From positions 62,001-126,000 of the forward strand of contig JACKML010000004.1 of NCBI GenBank assembly GCA_024235415.1: a stretch of 64,000 bases of DNA, read 5' to 3'. The notes under the pieces were generated by a model. The model was given only the letters and a program-made list of their open reading frames with translations, was not told the origin of the DNA and made no database searches. The translations under genes were made by a program, and so were the position numbers. This document shows, piece after piece, positions 39,448-48,382 of this stretch; the stretch's first letter is position 1; every line of letters starts with the position of its first letter. The stretch is from Chromatiaceae bacterium. Its GTDB lineage: Bacteria > Pseudomonadota > Gammaproteobacteria > Chromatiales > Chromatiaceae.

Positions 39448-40967
39448 GCCGCACCCCCGTGAAGCGCTGCCTGGACCTGCGCGATATCGCTGAAAGAAAA
39501 GCGACGACCGGCGGTCTCCTGGTAATCCTCGTGGCCCTTGCCTGCAACCAGCACCAGGTCATTCGCCGCAGCCGCCGCGATACTGACCTGGATCGCCTTG
39601 GCGCGATCGTGCTCGATGTGTGCAGCCTGGCGGTCAGTCATCCCGCCGAGGATATCCTCGACGATCTGCCGCGGATTCTCCGAGCGTGGATTGTCGTCCG
39701 TGATCACGACACGATCGGCCAGGCGCTGCGCCACTGCGCCCATCTGCGCACGCTTGCCACGGTCGCGGTCGCCACCACAGCCGAACACACACACCAGGCG
39801 ACCTGTCGCATGCTCACGCAGGCTCTTGAGCACCTTCTCCAGCGCATCCGGCGTGTGCGCATAGTCGACCACGACACGCGGCTTGTGCGGCGCGAGAAAC
39901 ACCATCATGCGGCCCGCCACCGGACGCACCTGTTCGAGGGCCGCGATTGCACTGCCGATCGGCATGTCCCAGGCGAGCAGTACCGCCAGCGACAACACCA
40001 GGTTCTCGGCATTGAAACGACCCAGCAGATGACTCTGCAGTTCGCCCGTGCCCCAGCTCGAATCGAAGCGCACCCGCAGGCCATCGGCGCGAGTCTCGAC
40101 CTCGCGCAGCCGCAGATAACGGTCACCGAGTGCCGTCAGGCGGCTGTCGCTTCCCACTGCCACGGTATAGGTGCGCGGACGCACTTCGGCGGCGAGCCTA
40201 GCACCCGTCTCGTCGTCGACGTTGATCACCGCCAGGCTCAGACCGGCACCACGAAACAGGCGCGCCTTGGCATCCGCATAGGACTGCATGTCACCGTGAT
40301 AGTCCTGGTGGTCACGGGTGAGATTGGTGAACACCGCCGTGTGAAACGGCACACCGGCAACCCGGTCCTGATGCAGCGCGTGCGACGAGACCTCCATCGC
40401 CACTGCGCGGGCGCCGTGTGCGAACAGACCGCTCAGCATCGCGTGCAGATTGACGGCGTCCAACGTGGTGTGGGTCGAGGGCTGCAGGTCGCCGGGAAAG
40501 CCGTTGCCGACCGTGCCGAGCACCGCAGTCGATACGCGTGTCGACAATGCCTGGGCGAGGAAATGCGCAACGCTGGTCTTGCCATTGGTGCCGGTGACAC
40601 CGATCACGCGCATGGCGTGCGCTGCCTGTCCGAAGAAGCGCGCGGCGATCTCGCCAGCGTGGCGACGCAGTCCTGGCAGCGCGATCACGGGAACATCGGC
40701 GGAGAGCCGTGCAATGCGGTCACGGTCCCACTGCGTCGTCGGCTCGGCGATCACCGCCGCCGCGCCCCGATCACGCGCCTCGGCGAAGTGCTCGAGCGCA
40801 TGCCCGCGGGTTCCCTGCAAGGCCAGCCACAAGCCATTGCGCTCAACCTCGCGGCTGTCCAGCGCCAGCGAGCTGACCGTCTGGTGGCGTGCCCAGTCGA
40901 TGCCGGACAGCCCTGGCAGCAGGTCCGCGAGCAACAGGCTTTTCTTGTCGGCGCGCTGGGGCATCAT
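39444..40967 (-). CDS. murE: UDP-MurNAc-L-Ala-D-Glu--2,6-diaminopimelate ligase
   Basis: Adds the third residue of the peptide stem. The 507 residues have the ATP loop GTNGKTSVAHFLAQAL and the signature DNPRSENP, whose Arg is linked to meso-diaminopimelate specificity, as expected for a Gram-negative. A double ATG at the start overlaps the ftsI stop. Confidence 0.97.
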   Translation of the reverse strand: MMPQRADKKSLLLADLLPGLSGIDWARHQTVSSLALDSREVERNGLWLALQGTRGHALEHFAEARDRGAAAVIAEPTTQWDRDRIARLSADVPVIALPGLRRHAGEIAARFFGQAAHAMRVIGVTGTNGKTSVAHFLAQALSTRVSTAVLGTVGNGFPGDLQPSTHTTLDAVNLHAMLSGLFAHGARAVAMEVSSHALHQDRVAGVPFHTAVFTNLTRDHQDYHGDMQSYADAKARLFRGAGLSLAVINVDDETGARLAAEVRPRTYTVAVGSDSRLTALGDRYLRLREVETRADGLRVRFDSSWGTGELQSHLLGRFNAENLVLSLAVLLAWDMPIGSAIAALEQVRPVAGRMMVFLAPHKPRVVVDYAHTPDALEKVLKSLREHATGRLVCVFGCGGDRDRGKRAQMGAVAQRLADRVVITDDNPRSENPRQIVEDILGGMTDRQAAHIEHDRAKAIQVSIAAAAANDLVLVAGKGHEDYQETAGRRFSFSDIAQVQAALHGGAA

Positions 40968-42724
40968 CGAGCCGCTCCGCCCTGGGCCATGCGCACCGAG
41001 GGATCGATGGCCACATCGGGAGCCACGTTCTGCAGCCGCAGCGCCTCCGCCATCACCGCCGAGAACACGGGGCCGGCAACCTGCCCGCCATAGAACTTGC
41101 CGGCCCGTGGCTCATTGAGCATCACCGCCAGCACAAATCGCGGTTTTTGTGCCGGCGCCATACCGGCGAACAGCGCGAGATAGCGGTCGTCGCTATAGCC
41201 CTGTGGACCGAACTTCTTGACGGTCCCGGTCTTGCCCGCGACCCGGTAGCCGAGCACGGCCGCCTCTGGTGCAGTGCCATCGGCAGTAGCCACTGACTCC
41301 AGCATCTTGCGTACCGCCACCGCCGTCGGCACCGAGAATACGCGCTGACCTTCCGGCGGCACATCGCGTTTGAGCAGCGTGGCCGGAACCATGACGCCGT
41401 CATTGGCCAGCGCCGCATAGGCCTGGGCCAACTGCAGGGTGCTGACCGAGATGCCGTAACCGAATGACAGCGTCGCCTGATCGATCTGCGCCCAGCGGCG
41501 AAAATCGTTGAGCTGACCTGCCGCCTCGCCAGGGAACCCGGTCCCTGCGGCACGCCCGAAACCGAGTCTATCCATCACCTGCCACAGGTCGCGCTTTTCC
41601 AGCGCAAGCGCGATCTTGCCGGCACCCACGTTGCTCGACTTGCTCAGCACGGTGGCGATGTCGATCACACCGAGGTTGTGCGAGTCCTTGACCTGGGCAC
41701 GGCCGATGCGGAAGTAACCGGGCGAGGTGTCGATCAGCGAATCCGGCTTGATGCTGCCCTTGTCCAGCGCTGCGGCCACAGTGAACGGCTTGAGCGTCGA
41801 ACCCGGCTCGAACAGATCGGTCAGTGCGCGGTTGCGCAACCGGCCGGCACGGTTGGAGCGGTCGCCATTCGGATTGAACGACGGCTGGTTGACCATCGCC
41901 AGGACCTCACCCGTCTGCACGTCGAGCAGCACCAGCGAGCCGGATATCGCCTGGTGGCGCCGGACGGCCGCCTTGAGCTCGCGGTAGGCGGTGAACTGAA
42001 GGCGCTGGTCGATGCTGAGCGCCAGGTGATTGCCTGCGCGCGGGCTGCGGATGTTCTCGACGTCGTCGACGACCTGGCGCCGCCCGTCGCGCAACACCAG
42101 CTTGGCACCCGTCTCGCCGCGCAGCGCCTGGTCGAATGCCAGTTCCAGTCCTTCCTGGCCCATGTCGTCGACATCGGTAAAGCCCATCACGTGGCCAAAA
42201 ACCTCGCCGGCCGGGTAGTAGCGCTTGTACTCGCGCTCGATATGCACCCCTTGGATACCGTTTGCCTTGGCGACATCCATCACGTGAGCCGCCTCGGCAG
42301 GCGGCAGGCGGCGCTTCAGATAAACGAAGTGGCGCTGGCTGTAGCGCACCAGCTTGCCGCGCAGCTCTTCCGCGTCCATCTCCAGCGCCTTTGCCAGAAC
42401 CAGCAACTGCTCGATATCCGTCCCCAGCACACGCGGACTCGCCGCAATCGAGTCGACCGGCGTGCTCAGCGCCAACACGTCGCCCCGACGGTCCGTGATC
42501 AGACCACGGTGTGCGGGCACCTCGACCTCGTCGAGATAGCGATCGGCACCTTCCGATTGCAGGAAATCCTTCTCCAGGATCTGCTGATCGACTGCCCGCC
42601 ACACCAGCGCGGCGGCAGCCATCACGAACAGCGCGAGAACCGTGTAGCGGCGACCGGCATAGCTCGGCAGCACCTTTTCCTCGCGCCGCACCTGGCGGGC
42701 ACGCTTGTCGCGACGCGCCGCCAT
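40964..42724 (-). CDS. ftsI: Peptidoglycan transpeptidase FtsI (PBP3)
   Basis: Septal transpeptidase, anchored by one N-terminal membrane segment (about 30-50). Of 586 residues, the pedestal region carries RGLITDRRGDVLA. The penicillin-binding domain has the nucleophile motif STLK (about residue 307, EPGSTLKPF), SSN (VLSKSSNVGAG) and KTGT (VAGKTGTVKK). It follows ftsL with no spacer. Confidence 0.97.
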   Translation of the reverse strand: MAARRDKRARQVRREEKVLPSYAGRRYTVLALFVMAAAALVWRAVDQQILEKDFLQSEGADRYLDEVEVPAHRGLITDRRGDVLALSTPVDSIAASPRVLGTDIEQLLVLAKALEMDAEELRGKLVRYSQRHFVYLKRRLPPAEAAHVMDVAKANGIQGVHIEREYKRYYPAGEVFGHVMGFTDVDDMGQEGLELAFDQALRGETGAKLVLRDGRRQVVDDVENIRSPRAGNHLALSIDQRLQFTAYRELKAAVRRHQAISGSLVLLDVQTGEVLAMVNQPSFNPNGDRSNRAGRLRNRALTDLFEPGSTLKPFTVAAALDKGSIKPDSLIDTSPGYFRIGRAQVKDSHNLGVIDIATVLSKSSNVGAGKIALALEKRDLWQVMDRLGFGRAAGTGFPGEAAGQLNDFRRWAQIDQATLSFGYGISVSTLQLAQAYAALANDGVMVPATLLKRDVPPEGQRVFSVPTAVAVRKMLESVATADGTAPEAAVLGYRVAGKTGTVKKFGPQGYSDDRYLALFAGMAPAQKPRFVLAVMLNEPRAGKFYGGQVAGPVFSAVMAEALRLQNVAPDVAIDPSVRMAQGGAAR

Positions 42725-42994
42725 CTACTTCACCACCACGATTTGTTCGGCCGCCGGGACACGCATCTGCAGCCGTTCGCCGGCGATGTCCATGATCCGG
42801 CCCAGGGCACCGCGCGTCGCCAGTTCGAGTTGCAGACGACCCCACTCCATATCGACCTGGTCACGCTCGGCACGCACCTGCTGCAGTTCGACGAACAGTG
42901 AGCGCGACAGGAACTTCGCGTACACGACTGCGACACCGCTGCACACCACGGCGACCATCAGGAACGACAGCCATGTCATCTGCCCGCGACTCAT
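42725..42994 (-). CDS. ftsL: Cell division protein FtsL
   Basis: A small bitopic divisome protein of 89 residues with one membrane helix (about 7-27) and a leucine-zipper-like periplasmic coiled coil (SLFVELQQVRAERDQVDMEWGRLQLEL, shown only by its heptad spacing). The position between rsmH and ftsI confirms the call; sequence alone would be weak. The longer motif runs over about residues 33-59. The start may instead be Met6. Confidence 0.9.
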   Translation of the reverse strand: MSRGQMTWLSFLMVAVVCSGVAVVYAKFLSRSLFVELQQVRAERDQVDMEWGRLQLELATRGALGRIMDIAGERLQMRVPAAEQIVVVK

Positions 42995-43929
42995 GCGCCC
43001 ACCTCGGCGACCCGCATCACCGCACTGCGCGCACGTGGATTGTTGTGCAACTCGACCGCCGAGGCCCGGGTTGCCTTGCCAACGAGTTGCAGCTGTCCGC
43101 GCGTGTCGACGTGCCTGACCGGCAGACCCTTTGGCAGTCTCGGACCCTGTGCGGCGTCACGCATGAAGCGCTTGACGATACGGTCCTCGAGCGAATGGAA
43201 GCTGATCACGACCAGACGCGCCCCCTGCGCCAGCACCTCCAGCGAGCCCTGCAGACACTGCTGCAGATCGTCCAGTTCGCGGTTGATGAAGATGCGGATC
43301 GCCTGAAAAGTGCGGGTCGCCGGGTGCTTACGCTTTTCCTTGATTGGACAGGTCTGCGCCACCAGATCGGCAAGGTCGCGGGTACCGGTGATCGGGGTAT
43401 CCTGGCGACGCGCCACGATGGCACGTGCGATACGCCGCGAAAAGCGCTCTTCGCCGTATTCGTATATCACCGTGGCGATGTCTTCCTCGTCGGCCTCAGC
43501 CAGCCATTGCGCCGCACTCTGACCACGCGACTGGTCCATGCGCATGTCCAGTGGGCCGTCGTTCAAAAAGCTGAAACCACGCGTCGGGTCGTCGAGCTGT
43601 GGCGACGACACGCCAAGGTCAAGCAACAGGCCGTCGATACGATGCACCAGGTCGCACTCGCCGACCACGATGGGAATATCGGCAAAGCTGCCATGCGTGA
43701 TCGAAAAACGCCGATCGTCACCAAAACGCGCCTGCGCGACGCGCACCGCCTCGGCATCCTTGTCGAACGCCAGCAGGCGCCCCTTGTCACCCAGGAGAGC
43801 AAGAATGCGCTCGCTGTGCCCGCCCCGCCCAAAGGTGCCATCTATATAGATACCGTCGGGGCGGACCTGCAGCGCCTCGATCGCCTGGTCGAGCAGGACC
43901 GGGATATGCGCCGCCTGAGCCGGCATCAC
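42991..43929 (-). CDS. rsmH: 16S rRNA m4C1402 methyltransferase RsmH
   Basis: SAM-dependent methyltransferase acting on the same nucleotide as RsmI, whose gene is 1.2 kb upstream in this window. The 312 residues show HIPVLLDQAIEAL, the SAM site YIDGTFGRGGHSE, DLGVSSPQLDDPTRGFSF and the C-terminal ISFHSLEDRIVKRFM. It overlaps mraZ and ftsL by 4 nt each. Confidence 0.97.
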   Translation of the reverse strand: MMPAQAAHIPVLLDQAIEALQVRPDGIYIDGTFGRGGHSERILALLGDKGRLLAFDKDAEAVRVAQARFGDDRRFSITHGSFADIPIVVGECDLVHRIDGLLLDLGVSSPQLDDPTRGFSFLNDGPLDMRMDQSRGQSAAQWLAEADEEDIATVIYEYGEERFSRRIARAIVARRQDTPITGTRDLADLVAQTCPIKEKRKHPATRTFQAIRIFINRELDDLQQCLQGSLEVLAQGARLVVISFHSLEDRIVKRFMRDAAQGPRLPKGLPVRHVDTRGQLQLVGKATRASAVELHNNPRARSAVMRVAEVGA

Positions 43930-44384
43930 AACGACATCCCCTCGAGCTCATCCGAGAAATAACCGTCTGCCGACGCAACCGTTTCCAGGGATGCATCGCG
44001 GACGCCACCCCAGGATTCCGCATCCCAGATCTCGAACTTGTGCACCTGACCGACCAGCGACACGCGCTTGCCGAGACCGGCGAAGTCGCGCAATTCGGGA
44101 GAAATCAGTATGCGGCCCTGACCATCCAGCTCCAGTTCGGAGGCATGGCCAAGCATCAGGCGTTGAATCGCCTGGTTTTTCGGATTCATGTTCGGCAGGC
44201 GGGACAGCTTGCGCGCGAGCTCGACCCACTCGTTCTCGGGATACAGCCAGAGACACCGCTCTTTGGGGCTGATCGTCACCACCACCCGCGAGGCGCAGGC
44301 ACGATCGAACGCATCGCGATGCTTTGCGGGTATCGCGATGCGCCCCTTGGCGTCGACATTGAGTGTACTGACCCCCAAAAACAC
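43926..44384 (-). CDS. mraZ: Transcriptional regulator MraZ
   Basis: AbrB-like DNA-binding protein that represses its own dcw operon in E. coli. The 152 residues contain two MraZ domains, with the paired motifs NVDAKGRIAIPAKHRD and ELDGQGRILISPELRD. A GTG at 44384 is the start, with AAGGAG about 12 nt upstream. The last 10 or so residues are acidic (YFSDELEGMSL). The predicted operator lies about 45-70 nt upstream. Confidence 0.96.
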   Translation of the reverse strand: MFLGVSTLNVDAKGRIAIPAKHRDAFDRACASRVVVTISPKERCLWLYPENEWVELARKLSRLPNMNPKNQAIQRLMLGHASELELDGQGRILISPELRDFAGLGKRVSLVGQVHKFEIWDAESWGGVRDASLETVASADGYFSDELEGMSL

Positions 44385-44428
44385 GGCTTCGCCGTCTCCT
44401 TATTCGGGTGGGTGACTCCGCCCCTATT

Positions 44429-44483
44429 CCCCACGATCACCCACTTATCACCCAATCTTAGGTTGCAACCCCCATTCGGTCAA
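44429..44483 (-). promoter_or_regulatory. mraZ/dcw promoter with MraZ-box repeats
   Basis: On the minus strand, TTGACC (44478-44483) and TAAGAT (44455-44460) are separated by exactly 17 bp, a good sigma-70 promoter. Directly downstream lie three direct TGGG repeats with core positions 44451-44454, 44440-44443 and 44430-44433, i.e. at 11- and 10-bp steps. They match the TGGGN repeats bound by E. coli MraZ. Transcription would start within the repeats, so binding should block it. The rest of 44385-44718, between mraZ and rnpB, shows no gene. Confidence 0.8.
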
Positions 44484-44718
44484 GCCAATTGGGAAGAAAA
44501 AATGCTTAATCCTCAGTCACTTAGGCGCGAAAGCCAAGAACAAGGAAAGGGACGCAAAACAGGCCCCTAACGGCGCGAGTTAAAGTGAAATATTAAGTAC
44601 GGCGGGTGACGGCGATACGGCGAGGCGAATACAGTTCCCGGAGAACCCGAGGCAGAACCTGAAGCCACCGGGACCGCGGGCAGCCGCCAGCGGAGCAGGA
44701 CTTGGAGCAGGTGGAAAA

Positions 44719-45086
44719 TGGAGTCGGCCGATAAGCCGGGTTCTGTCGAGGACGATCATTCATCTGGGACGCCCGTCACCGGACGCCTCGTGCGACCTAC
44801 CCGGAGACACCTGCGGGCCGCAGGCTGCCCGAAGGCGTGCCTCCCTATTTGGTCTTGCTCCAGAGGGGGTTTGCCGTGCCATCCACGTTACCGCAGACGC
44901 GGTGCGCTCTTACCGCACCATTTCACCCTTACCTGGCGTCAGGGCGAACCTGATGCCATCGGCGGTTTACTTTCTGTTGCACTTTCCGTCGGCTCGCGCC
45001 GCCCAGGCGTTACCTGGCCTCTTGCCCTGCGGAGCCCGGACTTTCCTCCATCGCCTAGCGGCGACCGCGATCGTCTGGCCGACTCC
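44719..45086 (-). ncRNA. rnpB: RNase P RNA (M1 RNA, type A)
   Basis: Catalytic RNA that trims tRNA 5' ends. On the minus strand the sequence begins GGAGTCGGCCAGACGATCGC and ends with the complementary GGCCGACTCC, which pair as P1. Highly conserved parts are GAGGAAAGTCCGGGCTCC (45031-45049), GGTAAGGGTGAAA, CGGTAAGAGCGCACC and the 3' segment with CCCGGCTTATCGG. Length is about 370 nt, as in E. coli. It lies between rsmI and mraZ, the arrangement also known from Pseudomonas. The ends are accurate to a few nucleotides. Confidence 0.97.
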
Positions 45087-45093
45087 GCCGTGC

Positions 45094-45122
45094 ACCCTAG
45101 GCCAAGCAGGCCCGGCAGGCAA
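45094..45122 (-). promoter_or_regulatory. rnpB promoter
   Basis: TTGCCT (45117-45122) and TAGGGT (45094-45099) are spaced by 17 bp on the minus strand, placing the start near the first base of the predicted RNase P RNA. A GC-rich discriminator follows (GCACGGC), as expected of a growth-controlled stable RNA promoter. It lies just after the rsmI stop. Confidence 0.75.
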
Positions 45123-45127
45123 GCGCC

Positions 45128-45973
45128 TCAGTCTTTCGTCATCTCCAGGGCCCGCCGGTACATCAGGTTCTTTTTCTCGCCGGTGATCCTCGCCGCGAGG
45201 CCGGCCGCCTGTTTCACCGGCAATTCCTCCAGCAAGACCCCGAGCAGACCATCGACGTCGACGGACAGCCTGTCGCCACCGGCCTCGGCACCGGCCACCA
45301 GCACGACGATTTCACCCTTGCGTTGATTGTCATCGGCCTCGACCCATTGCAACAGTTCAGCCAGCGGCGCCGACCTGACCGTTTCATGCAGCTTGGTCAG
45401 TTCGCGTGCCAGCACCGCAACACGCAAACCACCAAACACCTCGACGAGGTCGTTCAGGGATTCGAGGATGCGATGCGATGATTCGTAAAAGACCAGAGTC
45501 GTGGTTTCGCGCACCAGCGATTGCAGGTGCGCCTTGCGCGCCTGCTGCCGGCGCGGCAGAAAGCCCTCGAAGCGAAACCGGTCGGTCGGCAGGCCGGCGA
45601 CGCTCAGTGCCGCGAGCAACGCACTGGGACCTGGTATCGGAATCACCGCGATGCCCTGTTCACGGCAGGCACGGACCAACGGAAACCCAGGGTCGCTGAT
45701 CAGCGGCGTACCGGCATCCGACACCAATGCAAGGGATTCTCCGGCCTTGAGCTGTTCGACGATCCGCCCGGTCGCCTCGACCTCGTTGTGCTCGTGCAGG
45801 GACAGCATCGGTTTGGCGATACCGAGGTGATCGAGCAGGCGTCGGCTGTGGCGCGTATCCTCCGCGAGGATGCGGTCGACGCCACGCAATACCTCGATCG
45901 CGCGCAGTGTAACGTCGTCCAGATTACCGATCGGTGTGGCGACGATGTAGAGCCGCCCGGCCAGGTTTGACAC
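45128..45973 (-). CDS. rsmI: 16S rRNA 2'-O-ribose C1402 methyltransferase RsmI
   Basis: Tetrapyrrole-methylase fold enzyme (YraL). The 281 residues show LYIVATPIGNLDDVTLRA at the start, the SAM-binding SDAGTPLISDPG, IPIPGPSALLAALSVAGLPTD (within about residues 110-130) and YESSHRILESL. It is divergent from lpoA, exactly as yraL is from yraM in E. coli. Confidence 0.97.
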   Translation of the reverse strand: MSNLAGRLYIVATPIGNLDDVTLRAIEVLRGVDRILAEDTRHSRRLLDHLGIAKPMLSLHEHNEVEATGRIVEQLKAGESLALVSDAGTPLISDPGFPLVRACREQGIAVIPIPGPSALLAALSVAGLPTDRFRFEGFLPRRQQARKAHLQSLVRETTTLVFYESSHRILESLNDLVEVFGGLRVAVLARELTKLHETVRSAPLAELLQWVEADDNQRKGEIVVLVAGAEAGGDRLSVDVDGLLGVLLEELPVKQAAGLAARITGEKKNLMYRRALEMTKD

Positions 45974-46027
45974 CTCTCACCCCACCTTTGATACTCGACG
46001 TCCCATCCTGACCGCACGCGATGTTCC

Positions 46028-47968
46028 ATGCAAGCGACCACCCTGCCACGTCTGCCAATCGTCCTGCTTTGGCTGCTCCTTGCCTATGGCTGCGGCCAGA
46101 TCCCGGAACGCCCGTCGCGCCCAGCAAGCGATCCTGACGCAGTGCGCGCCGCCGAACTGCTGGCGGCCGGGCAATACCCGGCGGCTGCCGAGCTCTATCG
46201 ACGACTCGCCGCGGGCACGGCGACCCCGGATCAGCGTGCAGGCTATCTGCTGGCGGCCGCCGAGGCATCACGCGCCGGAAATGACTGGGACGGCGTTCGC
46301 CAGGCGCTCGACCTGCTGACACCAATGAACCTGGGTGCAGACCAGGCGCTGCAACGCGACCTGTTGCGCAGCGAGGTGCAGCTGCAGGAAAGACGTCCTA
46401 CCGACGCCCTGGCAACACTGGCGGCGCCACCTGTGCCGGGTGCCGACACCGCGCTTCGGATCCGCTTTCACCAGGACATCGCCGAGGCCTATCGCCAGAT
46501 GGGCAACCTGCTGGAGACCGCGAATGCGCTGCAGGCAGTGGATGCGCTGCAAACCGATCGCGATGCACGCCTGGCGACGCAGACCGACATCCTGCGCACG
46601 CTGGCGCTGCTCAACGAGCTGGTCCTGAGCAACCTGCAACCATCACCGCCAGGTATCGCCGGGGGTTGGATGCAGCTGGCATTGCTGGTCAAGAAGCACG
46701 GTGGCGAACCCGACCAGCTCGCGCCGCTGCTGGCCGACTGGCGTGCGCGTTTTCCGCAGCATCCGGCATTGCCCGACTTACTCACCAACTATCAGCAATA
46801 CCTGCAGAGCCAGTTGCAGCGCGTATCGACCATCGCCGTACTGTTGCCGCAGTCAGGCGTGTTCTCCGAGGTCGCCGCAGCGATCCGTGACGGCATCGTG
46901 ATCAGCCGCTTTCAGCAGCCCGAGGGCAAGCGGCCGGAGCTGCGCTTTTACGATGCCACCGATCCAGCCGGGGTGTGGCCCCTGTACACCCGCGCAGTCG
47001 CCGAGGGTGCAGAGCTGGTCATCGGCCCACTGCAGAAAGACGCCGTCGCGCAGCTGATCCGCGCCGGCGAACTGCCGGTACCGGTACTCGCACTCAACCA
47101 GGTCGAGGTCGACACCACGCTGCCGGCGAATCTGTTCATGTACTCGCTGTCGCCTGAAGACGAGGCACGCCAGGCAGCCGAACGGGCCTGGCTCGACGGC
47201 CACCGGAGACCGTTGATCCTGGCGCCGCAGGACACCTGGGGTGAGCGACTGGCGAATGCCTTCGAACAGCGCACACGGACCCTCGGCGGCAGTGTGGCCG
47301 GTATCGGGCGTTACGACGACAACAGCCACGACTATTCCGACACCATCACCTCGACACTGCACATCGATCAGAGCGAGGCGCGGCGGCGCCAGATCGAGGG
47401 CTGGCTGGGCCGCCGGGTCGAGTTCGAGCCGAATCGGCGCAGCGACGTGGATGCGGTGTTTGTCGCCGCGCGCCCGGTACAGGCACAGGGCATCCGCCCG
47501 CAACTGCAGTTCCATCACGCCGGCGATCTGCCGATTTATGCCACCTCGCACGCATGGACCGGGCAGCTTTCAGCAAACCAGGCAGAGGACATGCGGGGCA
47601 TCATGCTGGCCGATATTCCGTGGCTGCTGTCCAACAGCACCGGCGACCTGGACACGCGCGCATCTATCGTCCAAAGCCTGCCCAAGAGCGGCTCCGCCTA
47701 CGCGCGGCTCTATGCGATGGGAATGGACGCACTCCGCCTGGTGCCCCACCTGAGGCGCCTGCAGAGCAGTCGCTACGAGTCACTGGATGGCAGCACCGGC
47801 AATCTCTACATGGATGAAGCCAATCAGATCCACCGCCAGCTCATCTGGGTGCTGCTCGACCAGCAACCGCGCATCCTCGGTTACGCGCCACGCCTCGATC
47901 TGCAATCCGCCGAACAACAGACCGCGCCGGCCACACCGGAGGTCTCCAGCCAAGCACCCGCCTCCTGA
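46028..47968 (+). CDS. lpoA: Penicillin-binding protein activator LpoA (lipoprotein)
   Basis: Outer-membrane lipoprotein that stimulates PBP1A in E. coli. The 646 residues start with a signal peptide ending LLLAYGC (lipidated Cys at about 22), then a TPR-like N-terminal domain (about 35-250). A C-terminal LppC domain follows that resembles periplasmic amino-acid-binding proteins (about 260-620; VLLPQSGVFSEVAAAIRDG, FVAARPVQAQGIRPQL, MLADIPWLL). The lipobox is slightly unusual (AYGC). The yraN start overlaps the stop. Confidence 0.94.
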   Translation: MQATTLPRLPIVLLWLLLAYGCGQIPERPSRPASDPDAVRAAELLAAGQYPAAAELYRRLAAGTATPDQRAGYLLAAAEASRAGNDWDGVRQALDLLTPMNLGADQALQRDLLRSEVQLQERRPTDALATLAAPPVPGADTALRIRFHQDIAEAYRQMGNLLETANALQAVDALQTDRDARLATQTDILRTLALLNELVLSNLQPSPPGIAGGWMQLALLVKKHGGEPDQLAPLLADWRARFPQHPALPDLLTNYQQYLQSQLQRVSTIAVLLPQSGVFSEVAAAIRDGIVISRFQQPEGKRPELRFYDATDPAGVWPLYTRAVAEGAELVIGPLQKDAVAQLIRAGELPVPVLALNQVEVDTTLPANLFMYSLSPEDEARQAAERAWLDGHRRPLILAPQDTWGERLANAFEQRTRTLGGSVAGIGRYDDNSHDYSDTITSTLHIDQSEARRRQIEGWLGRRVEFEPNRRSDVDAVFVAARPVQAQGIRPQLQFHHAGDLPIYATSHAWTGQLSANQAEDMRGIMLADIPWLLSNSTGDLDTRASIVQSLPKSGSAYARLYAMGMDALRLVPHLRRLQSSRYESLDGSTGNLYMDEANQIHRQLIWVLLDQQPRILGYAPRLDLQSAEQQTAPATPEVSSQAPAS

Positions 47969-48318
47969 TGGGCAACTCGCAGGATGCCGGACGTGATGCC
48001 GAGTCGCGCGCGGAGGCGCTGCTGAGACACAGCGGCCTGAACCTGGTGGCACGCAACTATCGCTGCCGCGGCGGCGAGATCGACCTGATCATGCGCGACG
48101 CACAGCATCTGGTGTTTGTCGAGGTGCGCCAGCGTGGCAGCGTACGATTCGGCGGTGCCCTGTCGAGCGTGGACGCAAACAAGCAGCGACGCGTGATTCA
48201 CGCGGCCCAGCACTACCTGATGTCCAGCGGCTGGCAGGGGCCGTGCCGCTTCGACGTCGTCGGCTTCGACGGCCCACAACAGCAGGGACAATGGATTCGC
48301 GATGCGTTTACCACGTGA
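47968..48318 (+). CDS. yraN: YraN family protein (UPF0102, endonuclease-like fold)
   Basis: A 116-residue protein whose fold resembles Holliday-junction resolvases; its function is not established. Family motifs are GRDAESRAEALLR, NYRCRGGEIDLIM (with the putative catalytic Glu and Asp) and VFVEVRQR. The ATG shares its A with the lpoA stop (TGATG). The gene keeps the E. coli order. Confidence 0.93.
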   Translation: MGNSQDAGRDAESRAEALLRHSGLNLVARNYRCRGGEIDLIMRDAQHLVFVEVRQRGSVRFGGALSSVDANKQRRVIHAAQHYLMSSGWQGPCRFDVVGFDGPQQQGQWIRDAFTT

Positions 48319-48382
48319 CATCGACCGGCGGCAGTTGGCGTGCGACACTTGCGCCAACTGACCACGGCAGCGACGCAGCATT

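Noticed and set aside
39438..41093. A 551-codon plus-strand open frame opposite murE
   Set aside because: Antisense shadow of murE; no recognisable product.
44719..45086. Small open frames around 44718-45326 on the plus strand
   Set aside because: They lie on the opposite strand of the RNase P RNA gene and the rsmI 3' end; the RNA explains the conservation.
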